A DNA stretch of 54,260 nt from Zoopage sp. CT-All (GCA_004114245.1 QZWS01000006.1:1-54260), one strand, 5' to 3'. Shown: positions 19,618 through 31,566, counted from the first letter of the stretch. A program made the numbers and translations. The notes: generated by a model not told the origin, from the sequence alone.

Positions 19618-19986
19618 CTAGTCCCCAAACAGCCGCTGCACGCGTCTCAGCACGCTGTCCTTGCTGGGATCGTACGGATGGTCCTTGCTGGGAATCTCCA
19701 GCAGCGCCGGAAACGCCTGCGCGTACCCATCCACCAGCGGCCGAATCACATCCGCCACATGCTGGTTGATCAGCAGAATCGCAATGTCCTTGCGCTTCTG
19801 CGTGAACAGCACAAAGGCGTCCTCGATGGCGGTGGGCGTGGTTTTGGCGTCGACGACGAGGAAGTTGGCGGCGTGCGTTGCAGCGTGGATGTGGCCAATG
19901 CCCGCGAGCAGGAGCCCGGTGACGGTGTCCTCGTCGCCAATGACGGCGAGAAAGCTGCGGTCTTTGGCAGAGGCGACGGACGCCAT
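19618..19986 (-). CDS. VMA7: V-type H+-ATPase subunit F (Vma7)
   Basis: 122 residues, close to the family norm. Conserved features: [20 protein letters not shown] at the N-terminus, [10 protein letters not shown], a region with [20 protein letters not shown], and [23 protein letters not shown] near the end. Family knowledge: subunit F sits in the central stalk of the V1 sector and couples ATP hydrolysis to rotation in vacuolar acidification. No intron. It is divergent from eL15, with 341 bp between the starts. Confidence 0.96.
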   Translation of the reverse strand: MASVASAKDRSFLAVIGDEDTVTGLLLAGIGHIHAATHAANFLVVDAKTTPTAIEDAFVLFTQKRKDIAILLINQHVADVIRPLVDGYAQAFPALLEIPSKDHPYDPSKDSVLRRVQRLFGD

Positions 19987-20327
19987 CGCGGCGGCAGGGG
20001 CGGGTGGTGATGGGCTAGATGGATGTGGGAGGCTGTGCCCGCTGCAGCGTGGGTCCCAGCACCGATGGCCACGTCGGGCATGCAGGACTCCGCCGGCAGT
20101 GATCGGCCACGCGCCACAGTCTCACAGTCTCGCGCGTTCAGTAGTGCCATGCAATATTCACAGCATACTGCAGCGTCTCGTCGGCAAGCGCCGGGGGAGG
20201 TTGTCTTGGCGCTACGTGGCAGTGCGAGCACGGTGGCCGACCCCTGGCAAACGCGCGGCTGCTGACTGTCGGAGTCTCCGCGATCCTCCTTTTCTGCTCG
20301 CCTGCATCCCCGCCGACCGCCATCACC
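19987..20327. promoter_or_regulatory. Divergent promoter region of VMA7 and eL15
   Basis: 341 bp separates the VMA7 start (minus) from the eL15 start (plus). It must hold both promoters. The stretch just before the eL15 ATG (about 20270-20325) is pyrimidine-rich, as is common for ribosomal protein gene leaders. I see no gene and cannot name a specific factor site. Confidence 0.4.
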
Positions 20328-20942
20328 ATGGGCTGCTACAAATACGTCGAGGAGCTCTCCAAGAAGAAGCAGTCGGACGTGATGCGCTTCCTGCTGCGTG
20401 TGCGCTGCTGGGAGTACCGCCAGCTCAACGTGCTGCACCGCGCCTCGCGTCCCTCGCGCCCCGACAAGGCCCGCCGTCTCGGCTACAAGGCCAAGCAGGG
20501 CTACGTCATCTACCGCATCCGCGTGCGCCGTGGTGGTCGCAAGCGTCCCAACGCAAAGGGCGCCGTCTACGGAAAGCCCGTCAACCAGGGTATCAATCAG
20601 CTCAAGTACCAGCGCTCGCTGCGTCACACTGCCGAGAACCGTGTCGGCAAGCGCTGCGGCAATCTGCGCGTACTCAACTCGTACTGGGTCAACGAGGACT
20701 CGACGTACAAGTACTTTGAGGTCATTTGCGTGGACTACACCCACAAGGCGATCAGGCGCGACCCGAGGATCAACTGGATCTGCCGCGCCGTGCACAAGAG
20801 GCGCGAGGCCCGCGGCCTGACCTCTGCTGGCAGGAAGAACCGTGGTCTTGGCAAGGGCCATCGCTTCAACAAGACTATCGGTGGTGGTCGTTACGCGAGC
20901 TGGAAGCGCCGCAACACGCTGTCGCTCCGTCGCTACCGTTAG
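20328..20942 (+). CDS. RPL15: 60S ribosomal protein eL15
   Basis: 204 residues, the standard length. It begins [20 protein letters not shown] and keeps [48 protein letters not shown] and a basic end with [18 protein letters not shown]. Family knowledge: eL15 binds 28S rRNA in the large subunit and is essential. No intron, which is unusual for ribosomal protein genes in intron-rich fungi. Its stop lies 77 bp from the HEATR5 stop, in convergent layout. Confidence 0.98.
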   Translation: MGCYKYVEELSKKKQSDVMRFLLRVRCWEYRQLNVLHRASRPSRPDKARRLGYKAKQGYVIYRIRVRRGGRKRPNAKGAVYGKPVNQGINQLKYQRSLRHTAENRVGKRCGNLRVLNSYWVNEDSTYKYFEVICVDYTHKAIRRDPRINWICRAVHKRREARGLTSAGRKNRGLGKGHRFNKTIGGGRYASWKRRNTLSLRRYR

Positions 20943-21019
20943 GTGTGCCCATGTTGATGGGTCGAATGCAAGCGTGCGCCTCGCTGCATTGTCCACAACA
21001 AATTGTCTTTTTATACACT

Positions 21020-24000
21020 TCAAAATGAGCTCTTCAGTTGAATTGTCGGCTCCGACCTCATCGGCGCTCCAGTCGCAATGACAACATCACGCTGTTGACG
21101 CTTAATTACCAGCTCCCGTACAGCCAATTCCACCACTTGGCGTCGCGGTTCGTTCTGCGCCTGAAGTCCCGCCTTGAACGTTCCCGGATGCTGCGTCGCA
21201 GCATGTATCAAGTGCTCGCCTGCAGGATCTGCCAGCGGGTTCAGTCCTCGAGGCGTCAGCGTCTCCAGCATCAATCCGAGCACATTCAGGCCAAGGGCAA
21301 AAAGCTGCTCATCGCCAGGCCTCACTGTCACCATGGCAATAAGTGTGCGCGCCGTCTCCTCCACCAAAATCTGCTGCTGATCTTCGTCTACCCGGGTCAA
21401 GGCAGGCTCTATGTTGCTTGCAAAGGCAAGAAACTCGGGTAAAAGACCCGAGCACACCAGAGCACCGTGCTGACTGCCGGTCTCACCCATCTTGCCCAAA
21501 ATGCGCATTACCGAGCGCATCCCTTGTATGCCTATGAGAATGTCCTAGTGCAGTGGCACGCGTCAGTCGGCAGCCTTTGCGGATATGACTCCACAACCTT
21601 GGCATCAGCAGACAGCAAGACAGTGCGGAGCAACAGTCCCAGTTGCTCCACGCTTTCTACATCGAATACTTCTGAATGTCGTGAGAACACCATGACTTGA
21701 GCGAGGAGCGCGTCGCTTGGGTTGATGCTAGCGTCCCTATGGCACTAATCGGCCTCGTCACAATTAAGGCCGCAACTTACTTGATTCCAACTCGCTTCTG
21801 CATAGTTTTGATAAACGATTTATAAACAGCGAGCAGCGACTCGTCATATTCAACAGAAACGATGGACTTGAGCGAGGAAAGGCCTATTGCAGGGTATCGT
21901 GCCAATGTCACTAATAGTCGTCAGATACTCTATGGCGAATACGTCTCAGACATACGCGATACTATTTGAAGCAGAAGAAGGAGCGAGTCCTGAGGAGAAG
22001 CCACGTGCTGCGACCGAAGCAGAGTTACAAGGTGCTCGAGCGTTCCAGTGAGCACTGCTGCAGTGTCGGTCGTCTCCAGCGAACGAGCAATACCTGTAAT
22101 GCAATGCGTTGATTACATAAATATCGCCATGCGACAACATACGGTAGGCAGAGTCGGCTAGTTCGGGAATCCGCACAGCCAATAGTTGCACCAGTAGTCT
22201 GATGATAGACTTGGCTTTCTTGCCATCGGCTTCATAGAGATATGCGAGCCCATACGAAGCTATGATTCGCCCAATGACATCAAGAACGGCAACTCGAACG
22301 GCATCACCCTCCGTCTGTACGAGACGGGCAAACAGGCCCATGAGCTCTTCAAAAAGAATCGAATCGAAAAATGCTGGTCCAGACACCGACGGCAGCAAAA
22401 ACGAGCGGAGGGAGCGCAGACATGCTACTTGCGATGGTGGATTCATGCGAGCACTGTCGAGCGCCTGGGTGCATACGCCCACTAGTATGAAACCAGTGCG
22501 CTTGGATGAAGACTCTAGTGATTCGAGAAGGATAGGATCCGACTTCTCGCACCAATCTCCCACGGCCTGAAGGACAGGAATCCACGCAGCTTCATAGAAC
22601 TAGCGCAAGGTTAGGAAGTTAGGACGTTGTCTCGTACAAGCCACTTACCGGGATGATAAATTTCATCGTCGACGACGCATAGATCGAGTCCAAGCCGTTG
22701 AAAAGCTGCATAGTGCTTGATCCAGTGGATATTGGCAACGTGTCGTGCTCTAATCGTACATGTGCATAGTCCTCGATTGTGGCATTCCAAAGACGACACA
22801 AGGTGATTTTGTTACTAGCAAAGCGTCGGCGATGTAAACATGGGAAGGACATACGGCTGCACAATTGAGACCAGATAATTCCGCTTCAGGCTAGCATGAT
22901 ATAGCTCCGCCCATGTCGTGATGATGGCCAGCTTCAGCATCGCCGATGCATGTGGGCTGAGATCACAAACGTCGCCGACAGACGACAGATTTTGAGAGCC
23001 TGTGTGATTCAGCGTGACTCAGTTTGAACCAGTAAACCCAAAATCACATACCGCTGCAATCGTCAAGTGATGTGGTCAGGATTTTCAGCACTCGGCCAAG
23101 GGATTTGACATCCGTGACGATGCCGCCGCCCACATAGTGGCCACACACACGAATGGCAAGTGCGACGACGCGCGGGTTTGAATCCGCAGCAAAAGCAGGC
23201 GTTAGTGCTGATGTCATTTGAGCCTGATACTGTTCCAGCAGCGATGCGCCTTCAAATTCGGGATCACGGGCTCCAGAAAAGGAGGATATGACATCGTCCA
23301 GCAAATGAAGTCCTTCGAGACGAACATCCGAGATGCTGGATGTCGCTGCGGTGAATGCCAACCGAATAAGATCACCAACTGTATACACCAAATAGTCCTT
23401 GCTGAAATCGGCCGATCGAGCCAATATTAGATCAAAATGTTCTGGCATGCCCGATTTCTGGCAGAGCTCAATAACTTTGCGAAGGCAGGTTAACGCAAAA
23501 AGCTGTGTCTGCCAGTGGGACGCCTCAAGCGACTTGCCCAAACCAATCGAGTCTGAAACAACAATGCTCTCCTCGTCATCTTGGACAGGAATGGCAACGG
23601 ATGATTGCATTGACTGGCGTTCGGATGGCTTGGCAAGCACATTTGTACATAAGCGAAGCCAGTAGGTCGGCTTCGACCAGGCGCTGTGCTTTAGTAGGAT
23701 GATGAGAATGTCCCGAATTCCATCAAGCCCGGGGTCTTGATTCATGGCGAGAAACAGCTGCCGTTCGAATTCCCGCTGCGTGTGAGCCAGAACGTTTTCA
23801 GGGCTGATATGGATAAGCTGGTACAGGTTGCTGACAGCAGCCCGACGAAGCGCGGGCTCTGGTCGCGTCAATTGGGCTTGCAATATTGGCACCATTTTGG
23901 CGAGGTCGACATGTTCAGGGGATAAAATAATGCACTGCCCATAGCATCTCAGTGCCTCGGTTACAATTCGCGGATCGCTGTGATGCAAAAACTCGTCAGT

Positions 24001-27000
24001 AATGGTCATGGATAGCTCCCGAGCTTTGCTCGATGTTTTGAATTCGGGACCAAGGGTGCCGATAACCGACTCGATGATTCGCTCCAACGACACGGGAAGG
24101 TCGATGTACGATGGAGTGCCCATGTTACCAGTGGTTGCCAGCATCTCCATCATGAAGACCTTTGAGACCAGGCCGAGCGTCCCATTGATGTATGGCGCAA
24201 AGAGCAGACCAACAGAGTCGATGACGATGGACAACGCCTTTAGGGCGGACGTGTGCACGCGAGGATGCAGGTCCACTGCGAGCGAATGCAAAATACCGAT
24301 GACGGCTTTGAGATGCGTTCCTGCTGACATGCTACCAACATGCTCACATATTCGAGCGATTGCCATGCAAGAGCCCGAGCGAGCTTCGGGATTTCTATTC
24401 TGGACGATGCGTTCAATATTCTTCTGCAACTGCACACTTGCAAACTGCGTCCCGGAAAGCGCAGATAGCCGGCCCAGCGCCGCAGCTGCTAGTTCGCGTA
24501 GCTGAGAATCCGCACTCTCTGCTGCGGACTAATTTGAGCTAAGCTAATGGGTTGGTAGGGGGGACTGCCTACGTTGAGAAGCTCTTGAGCAGCCGTGGCG
24601 CATTTGGCTCCAATCTTCCTTCGACCTTCCGATTTAAGCCGCAGTGTAGAAACGAAACTCTCGTTCATGGCAACGACAACGTTCGCGCCAATGGCTAGCT
24701 TGCGCTCCGGATGGCGGTCCAGCAGTGGATTGGACAGGGCAGCCTGCATTTGCACAAGCGTTGCCTCCTGCAAATGCGTAGACATGTGTGGAAACAGGCT
24801 TGCAAGCAGTGAGATGGCAGCATCAGCCACTGCTGTAGTGACCGGAAACGGCCCTACGGGTCCTCTGGCATCGTGCACTGCAAATAGTCGGGCAGAGTCA
24901 TATTCGAGTGCCTCGACTACAGCAAATCTGTCTTGCTTTTCGGTTTCTCGCCCCTGGAGCTCTTCCTCGGTAAATATCAACGATGTCATACCAAAAATAG
25001 CCGATTCCGTTACAGACAGCGACTCTGGGTTCTGGGTCGGACCAAACTCGCCAACAGCGCTCGTAAATGTGTCGACGGCCGCACGAACAAGCGATTGCCA
25101 CAAATTCGAATAGACTGTGTAGTTGCCGAGAGCTTGGTAGCACTGGAATAAGCGGATCTTGAGAATCGCTTTGCACTCTGGCAACGACAGCTCTGCAGTG
25201 GCGATTGTGATTCGATCGCGGCTTTCGGGAGCCTGAGAAAGCAGGCTCCAGCTGTTGTTGAGCATTGCAACAACGCGCTTGGCAACGTCCACTGTGACCA
25301 GCTCGTGGTTGTGTTTGAGGAATCCAAGCAAGGCGGTGAGCGCGCGCGTTCTGGCGAGCAGCATCAGGGCCCAGCCAGCAGATGATCGCGAGCCAATAGA
25401 GGGATCCCGAGCAGGGGGCTTTGCCAAGGCAGACTTCCAAAGAAGCATCAGCTGCGAGAGATGCAGGTTGACAAAGTCGGGACCGGCAATGGCAAGGGCA
25501 CTGACCAAGGTCCATGCAGTTTCATGGCGAGCAAAGGCAATGCTTGCGTCCATATCGCCAGCAGAATTGTTGGATCGGGGCGTGTCGGCAACTGGCGTCT
25601 TAAGGATCTGTGCTGCCAAGGAGAACACCCAAGCGTTGTATTCATAGCTCACGGCCAGGGGCTTGGTCGGAACGATTGCAGTGAGGGCACCGAGGGCGTT
25701 GGCATAGCCGTAGCATCGGTGATATGGCGTCAGTTTGTCGGCTGAACGCATGCCCAGCTCTCCGAGATATCGCTGCAGCTGCTTGAACAGTTTGGGAACA
25801 AGTATTGCCAATTCTGAAGGAACTGCAAGACAGTACGCCCGAAGTAGCGCTGCAGCGGCAAGTTGCACTCCACGAATGGGGTGCGACAGCAAAGTGAGTG
25901 CAGGCTCTACGATAATGGCCTGAACGGTGACAGCCGTGCCTCCGAGAAGATCGACAAGTGCCGAGGACGAGTGCAAGACGACGACAAGCTGCCAGCAATT
26001 GGGCGGTACCTCGCCCTTCATCACTGCCGGCCACATTTTCATCCAGCCACGTGAATACTCGCGCAGCGCGGCCAGCCTTCCAGGCTCGGACAACAGAGAC
26101 TCGCCAATGACACGTCGGAGCAGATCTGTGACACACGCGCGAACACTAAGTCCCTCTTGAACTTGAATCGGATCGCTTGCCGTAGACAGTTTTGCTGGTA
26201 TAAGCTGATCAAGAAGATGCCGGAGCACACGATCGAAATTCGAGTCAATCCAATTGGCACCAAGTCGCCGAAAAAGCGCTTCGTACGCCACGACGATCCC
26301 AAATCGCACCCTCTTATTGGACTTTATCGAGTTGAACACCTTGGACAGGTAGCGAAGAGATTCTTCGAGGGTAAAGATGTGGAATTCGGGCTCTTTTGAG
26401 CTGGGAGCCCGGGTGGGAGCTTTAGACAGGTCCATGAGAATGACGCGTGCTAGAATGCAAGCGGCAAGGGCACCCACCGCTTCCCGTACGTCGGTAGCGC
26501 TTGTATCCAGCGCCTTGGGGATCAGCGCCATGAATGAGTCGACCTCAACAGGCTGCATGAGAGTGTAATGGGGCGAGTACCAGATCAAGCATTGCAGACA
26601 CTAAAATGCAGTGTCATTATCGCGCATTAAGGGGAGGCAATGCTGGACACCTTGGCAGCGGCAGCCTGCACCGATGGGATTTTGGATGCCATCTCGTATT
26701 TCATCTGCTTGAGAATGTCCTTGGCGGTCTGCTCTGAGCACAGGGTGGCGGCGCCGATTAGACACCTCGACAGGCCCTGGATTGACTCTAGCTTTGTTCG
26801 GAGCTGAAAAATAATGAGGCCACTGCTGTGGAAGAAATATGGCCAACATCGACGGATTTGACGGCCTTGAGGAGCGCAATGACAGCGTCAAAGAGGTAGA
26901 ACGACAGCAACGAGCCAAAATTCTCCATTAGCACACCGACGCAGTAGATTGCCGTTCTATAAGAGCATCAGCCACGAGACGCAGGCGAGGGCACGCAATG

Positions 27001-27356
27001 CACAGCTTGGTGTCGCGAGCCTCGGCGCCCTTTGCCGACTTCATCAGCGACATCAACACAACCACGGTATCTCCAAGCGCCTTATTTTCTCCCACCGTAA
27101 ACAGCTTGACGTAGCATCGGGCAACGACGCGTCTGATGGGTGCGCAGGGGCGGGGGTTCGCGAGCGAGAGAATGCTGAGCAGCTCCTTCTCGATGACAGG
27201 CTGCGCGAACCGCATAGAGGAGGGCGACAGCGCAGCGACACGGGGCTCAAGGGCGGCGAGATGGCGCAAGACGAATAGGGGCTGGGCATCGGCGGGGAGC
27301 GCGTGGAGGCGAGCTACATCAAGTCGCAGGCTGGCGACATCGACGCCAGAGGCCAT
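21020..27356 (-). CDS. LAA1: HEATR5/Laa1-like giant HEAT-repeat protein (12 exons)
   Basis: Eleven introns of about 40-54 nt, removed by eye, give one frame of about 1,940 residues from 27356 (MASGVDVASLRLD). HEATR5 features: N-terminal QPLFVLRHLAALEPRV region, CVGVLMENFGSLL, the long central helical part, the signature ALGRLSALSGTQFASVQLQ, then QNRNPEARSGSCMAI and a C-terminal set of HEAT-like helices ending LKSSF. Family knowledge: HEATR5/Laa1 binds AP-1 adaptors and helps sort cargo between the trans-Golgi and endosomes. Intron 24572-24529 starts GTAGGC. The largest exon runs from about 26603 to 24573. The C-terminal exons (21020-22650) are split by closely spaced introns. The 3' end is convergent with eL15. 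Confidence 0.9.
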
Positions 27357-27442
27357 GGAGTGTATTGGTGTTGGGAAACGAGAGGCTGCGGGTTCGGGGC
27401 TGATTGTGTATGCGAATGTAGTGATGTACAGAAATAATTATG

Positions 27443-28892
27443 CTAGGCGCCTCGCAGCTTCTTACGCTTAGGCTCGCTCGCAGCGGCCGCCTCCTCTTCG
27501 GCAATGACGGCAGTCGAGCCAAGGTTCATGCGGCTAAACACTCCGCTCGCATCGCCCATACCGACGGCCTGTGGCAGCCGAGCCGACTGCAGCATGGTCC
27601 CGCCGGCGGCGGTGGCAGAGCTAAAGAGTGAAAGCGGGCCGGTTCCAATACTGATGCAGCCAGCACTGGGACTACCCGTCGGAAAATAACCGAGCTCGGA
27701 GCCGATTAGGGTGCTGCTGCCGGATGACGCCGTGATCTGGGGCGTGGAGGGGATGCTTGCGGCAGCGAGGACGGAGTGCGGCCGGGCGAGTGTGCGCGGG
27801 GAGGCGACGTGCAGCATGGGCGGGAATGTAGCCATCTGGGAGATGGACGGGGAGCGGGTTTGGCTGCCGTGGAAGGCCGAGGGCAGCGGAGACCCGGCAC
27901 GGCCCTGAAACGGGAAGCGTCGGTGCAGCTGGATTGAGTCGTGCGCGAGGTCTTCAGAAACTAGATGGGGCGTCAGGCAGGCAGGAGGATGGGAGTAGGC
28001 GCTCACTCTTGCGTTTACGCAGTCGCGTAGCGGTACTCGACACGATCAACGGACTTCCGGGCACCATGGTGGAGGGCGTGATGCACGGCGAGGACATGGC
28101 CGAGGAGGAGTGGGTGAAGGGCGAAGGTGCCGAGTCGTAGTCGACCAAGCATCTGTACCTCTCCGCGTCCGGATTAAGCCGCGAGCCAGTGTACAAGATG
28201 GTATCTTGAAGCTCGTCGGCAGGGGCACCAGCGTCCGTGTCCACCATGCCGTCCGCATCGTAGAGAGTGTTTCGACGCAGTAGCTCGCCCTCGGCCATCA
28301 TCTCACGCTCCGCCGGCCTTTTCTCTGCCTCGAGCAAGGACTGGACTCGTGCAAGCAGCCTTGGACGCGGTTGGAGCGCAGCCGAGGAGGCGTTTGGTGC
28401 GGAGCTTGCGCTCGCACGCCGTGTCGCCGTCGCAGCACGGGATCCGCCGGACGCCACCAGAGTGGCATCGGAGACGACATCCACAGACATCACCGAGGCC
28501 TGCGTCTCGGAGCCCATGCTGGTGGAGGGCCGGTGCGGCGTGGTGTGCCCGCTTCCGCCGGTGGCCGACACCGCGGACATGGACACGTCGGAGCACACGC
28601 TCTTTGACCGCATCTTTTTTGCCGCGGGTATGGCCCACATGGAGCGCGACGGGCGCCGAGACAACAGGTCTGGGAAGGCAAAGGGGTTTGCGGCGGAGGC
28701 GGTGATGCGTTCTTCCAGCGTGAGGGATGCGGCATCGTCGGAATCGAGCTGCATGGGGGATGACGGCGAGGATGCCGCCGTGGGGGATGGCGCCATAGAT
28801 AGGACGGAGGATCGGTGCTGGTGCTGCGGGATGCCGGAGGGCGGTGGCAGGGCGAGCGGCGATGGTCTGCGCTGCATCACGGACAAATTCAT
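27443..28892 (-). CDS. Low-complexity, Ser-rich nuclear-looking protein, unknown function
   Basis: Two exons joined over a 46 nt intron (28006-27961) give about 467 residues from the ATG at 28892 (MNLSVMQRRPSPL). An upstream exon or a start at 28970 is possible. The chain is rich in Ser, Pro, Ala and Thr. A conserved-looking helical patch, RLLARVQSLLEAEKRPAERE, is followed by MMAEGELLRRNTLYDADG. Basic clusters (RLRKRK; C-terminal PKRKKLRGA) look like nuclear localisation signals. I do not recognise the family. Phospho-regulation is plausible given many SP/TP sites, but that is inference. Confidence 0.6.
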
Positions 28893-29022
28893 CAAAGCGA
28901 GGATGGGAGCTGCAAGCTGGGATATTAGCGCATGCAGCGAGCATTGTGCCAGACCACACGGGACACCCAAATGCAGCAGCCAGGTACGAACAAGTCAGGG
29001 TGCATTGATGGTAAGAAGGTTC

Positions 29023-29676
29023 CTACGCCATCGCCCTCTCGCGACGGAAGAAGTTCTCGAGCGGGCCGCGCTCGGTCAGGTACTTGACGTAGCATCCATC
29101 GGGCTGCAGACGCCCGGCCTGGCGCTCGACGACGTATTCCTCGCGCGACAGCTTGGTGAAGCCCCACTTCTTGGACACGATGATCTTCTGCTGGCCCGGG
29201 AACTTGTACTTGGCACGCCTCAGCGCCTCAATGACGACGGCGCGGTTGTTGTCCTTGGAGCGCACCGAGAAGATGATCTGGCCAATGTTGACGCGCGCAA
29301 CGACGCCCTGCGGCTTGCCAAACGCACCACGCATGCCCGTCTGCAGACGATCGGCGCCGGCGCAGGACAACATCTTGTTGATGCGCACGACGTGGAAGGG
29401 GTGCACGCGCACGCGCATGTGGAACGAGTCCTTGCCGCTCATCTTTGTGATGTACTTGTTGCAGCAAATGCGGCCGGCCTCGAGCGCCTCGGACGAGAGC
29501 TGCTCGTACTCGTTGGAGATGAGGTGCACGCACAGCGGGAACTCGTCGACGCCGGCCTTCTTGCGGCCGAGATCGTAGATGCGGATCTTTGGGTCGGGGA
29601 CACCGCGGCAGAAGCGCGACTTGGGGTACGGCTTGTTCTTGCAGTAGCGATAGCACTTGGCGGGGCGGCGACCCAT
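29023..29676 (-). CDS. RPL10: 60S ribosomal protein uL16 (Rpl10)
   Basis: 217 residues beginning [20 protein letters not shown]. Conserved parts include [60 protein letters not shown] and the loop [16 protein letters not shown] near the peptidyl transferase centre. Family knowledge: uL16 is one of the last proteins to join the large subunit, enabling release of Nmd3. The frame is open upstream to 29808 but the start at 29676 is fixed by homology. No intron. Confidence 0.98.
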   Translation of the reverse strand: MGRRPAKCYRYCKNKPYPKSRFCRGVPDPKIRIYDLGRKKAGVDEFPLCVHLISNEYEQLSSEALEAGRICCNKYITKMSGKDSFHMRVRVHPFHVVRINKMLSCAGADRLQTGMRGAFGKPQGVVARVNIGQIIFSVRSKDNNRAVVIEALRRAKYKFPGQQKIIVSKKWGFTKLSREEYVVERQAGRLQPDGCYVKYLTERGPLENFFRRERAMA

Positions 29677-30366
29677 GGCGACGACGGGAGCTGGAGCTGC
29701 GGAGGAGGAGGCGCAAGGATTTTTGCGAAGGGCAGTCTGACGCCGGGATTGCCAGGGGTTGTGCCGGCCACTACTGCCGCTGACAAATGCACAACGCGCG
29801 TGAGTCATGCCGGCAGCGCGCTCCAGTCCCCAGAAAGACAGTCAGGGAAGGTGTGCTTCAAGGGAGGCCATACGGTAAGGGAGGTCATGTGGCAAGGGAG
29901 GTCGTGTGGCAAGGAAGATCGTGTGGCAAGGAAAACTATGCAGCAATACAGGCAGGCATTTCTTTGCAGTAAGTAAACGCTCTTTTATGCCACATTGGTG
30001 CAGGCATTGCACTCTATGCAGCATTGATTCTATGTGACTACCAGATGCAATACCAGACATGGTAGGAATAGCCAAGCTACTATATTTACTTTGAACCAGA
30101 GACAAAGTATAGGCAATGGTTCAGAGTTATTCAATGGTCTATTCAAATCCTTCCTTGCTGGCAGTCCTATAAGTAGTTGCTGGGTCCCATGGGTCTCACA
30201 TAATTAATATCTAATTATTGCTAATTCATTACTCTCTGTTTACCCAAATCCCTCATTACCCAAAGTCTTATTGATCAATCAGTTTGGTTGATCATACAAG
30301 TTCCTGATTTAGCTCTTTTGGCTCAGATTCTGGTATTCCTACCATCAGGGGTGAAAGAGTTTAGTA
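29677..30366. other. Intergenic region: uL16 promoter, minisatellite, AT-rich block
   Basis: The first 150 bp would hold the uL16 promoter. Then comes a 17 bp minisatellite (separate entry) and, from about 29950, an AT-rich stretch with no gene, running up to a transposon end at about 30364. The switch from GC-rich to AT-rich is abrupt. Confidence 0.6.
29846..29947. repeat. 17 bp minisatellite, about six degenerate copies
   Basis: Consecutive 17-mers read GGAAGGTGTGCTTCAAG, GGAGGCCATACGGTAAG, GGAGGTCATGTGGCAAG, GGAGGTCGTGTGGCAAG, GAAGATCGTGTGGCAAG and GAAAACTATGCAGCAAT. The middle three differ by one to three bases; the outer ones are more decayed. It lies about 170 bp upstream of the uL16 start codon. 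Confidence 0.85.
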
Positions 30367-30460
30367 GTCTCTTTTCTCCTGTCCTATGCCTAAAGAGCAC
30401 TCTGATGAGTTGAAGGAAAAGATTGCAGATCTATACAAACTACGTTATGCTATGGGCACG
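30364..30460 (+). mobile_element. Tc1/mariner-like transposon relic: left end plus transposase N-terminus
   Basis: After a TA (30362-30363) comes GTAGTCTCTTTTCTCCTGTC, the same terminal motif as in the small elements at 1.6-2.1 kb and 43.3-43.8 kb. A frame opens at 30386 and reads MPKEHSDELKEKIADLYKLR for the first 20 residues. That pattern (M-P-K-x-x-S-x-x-x-x-x-x-I-x-x-L) is typical of the N-terminal helix-turn-helix of Tc1/mariner-type transposases. The match fades by about 30460, where DNA leading to the NAP gene begins. No catalytic DDE region and no right end are present here. Confidence 0.55.
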
Positions 30461-30566
30461 GAACAGGATGTCCTTGGGCCAAAGCAACCAGCAACAACCT
30501 ACGCACCACATGGCCACCACGTGTCCCTTTGCTCTCGCCGACCGCTGATCCGCCTCTGCCGCCGCC

Positions 30567-31202
30567 ATGACCGCTCCTACGACGCCGCTGGAACTGCAGG
30601 ATGCCGTCACCTCGCTGATGGAGCAGTTCGATGCCAAGGACAAGGCGCTGCAGGTCGAGGTCGCCCGGCTCTCGTGGCGCGACGAGCTGACTCGCGTGCC
30701 GCTTTATGAGCAGCGCCGCGAGCTGGTGAAGGGCCTCCCCGAGTTCTGGGCTACGGTCATTGCGCGCGCGATGGGCGAGACCAGCTCGGACGAGGAGTTG
30801 GACCTGCTGCGCCAGCACTTGGTGGACGTCTGGCTGGTGCGCGACGACAAGGACTACTCGGCTGGAAAGCTGACATTCTTTTTTTCCACCAACGAGCACT
30901 TTTCCGACGCCGCGCTGGAGGTGTCGTGGAAGGGGGGCGAGGAGGAGGACAACTGGGAGGCGGTGTATCCCAAGATCAGCTGGGCGAAGAAGCTGCCGGT
31001 GGATGAGGCCGGCTTCTTTGCGTGGCTGGAGGGCGGCGACGACGAGGACAACTTGAAGCGACTCGTGGACAGCGTGTATCCCTGCGCGCTCGAACTCTAC
31101 ATGGAGGACGGAGAAAGCGATGATGACGACGACGAGAAGAGCTTGGATGTGAGCGACAGCGATGAGGAGGACGCCAAGCCCGCGAAGAAGCTCAAGCAGT
31201 AG
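30567..31202 (+). CDS. NAP-family histone chaperone, SET/Vps75 type
   Basis: 211 residues. A long N-terminal dimerisation helix (LQDAVTSLMEQFDAKDKALQ, VARLSWRDELTRVPLYEQRR) is followed by the NAP earmuff domain: LVKGLPEFWATVIARAM, LTFFFSTNEHFSDAAL, and ISWAKKLPVDEAGFFAWLEG. The tail is strongly acidic (DGESDDDDDEK) and ends with a basic AKKLKQ. Length and the short N-terminus fit SET/TAF-I beta or Vps75 better than Nap1 itself. Family knowledge: these chaperones bind H3-H4 or H2A-H2B; Vps75 works with Rtt109. Intronless. The stop is 21 bp from the MZM1 stop, convergent. Confidence 0.88.
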   Translation: MTAPTTPLELQDAVTSLMEQFDAKDKALQVEVARLSWRDELTRVPLYEQRRELVKGLPEFWATVIARAMGETSSDEELDLLRQHLVDVWLVRDDKDYSAGKLTFFFSTNEHFSDAALEVSWKGGEEEDNWEAVYPKISWAKKLPVDEAGFFAWLEGGDDEDNLKRLVDSVYPCALELYMEDGESDDDDDEKSLDVSDSDEEDAKPAKKLKQ

Positions 31203-31223
31203 TGGCAATCATCGTCAATAGCA

Positions 31224-31548
31224 CTACAGCTTGCCTATGTTGTCCTGCCGCACATGCAGCCGATACCCCTGTGCTCCCAGTGCCTCGCGATGCACGCCCT
31301 GCACCACGTACTCGTTCAGGTACCGCGCTACCTGCTCGGCAAATGCGACGTGCTGGGCAATGGCCGCGGGGTCACGCTCTGCTGCATGCTGCGCAAAGCT
31401 GCGGCGGGTGAGGTCCTGCGCCGACGTCACCATGGCATCGTCATCTAGCGCACGCGCATTGTTCTATGGACGGGACATCAGAGCACCCACTGCGGAAGAC
31501 GACGCGCTGGACGCGCAGCAATTGGCGGTAGGCGGCGGCGGATGACAT
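31224..31548 (-). CDS. MZM1: Mzm1/LYRM7, complex III assembly factor (LYR family)
   Basis: Two exons (31548-31491 and 31444-31224) joined over a 46 nt intron (31490-31445) give 92 residues. The first exon carries the LYR-type motif, here AYRQLLRVQRVVF, with Ala in place of Leu. The second has the conserved DLTRRSFAQH, the helix AEQVARYLNEYVVQGVHREA and a short end. Family knowledge: Mzm1/LYRM7 binds the Rieske protein in the matrix until Bcs1 inserts it into complex III. It is divergent from ATP12 with only 18 bp between the start codons. Confidence 0.85.
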
Positions 31549-31566
31549 GCAACTGCCACGTGACCT

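Noticed and set aside
28267..29976. A 569-codon open frame on the plus strand
   Set aside because: It is the antisense of the Ser-rich gene and of uL16; no domain, and codon use typical of a shadow in GC-rich DNA.
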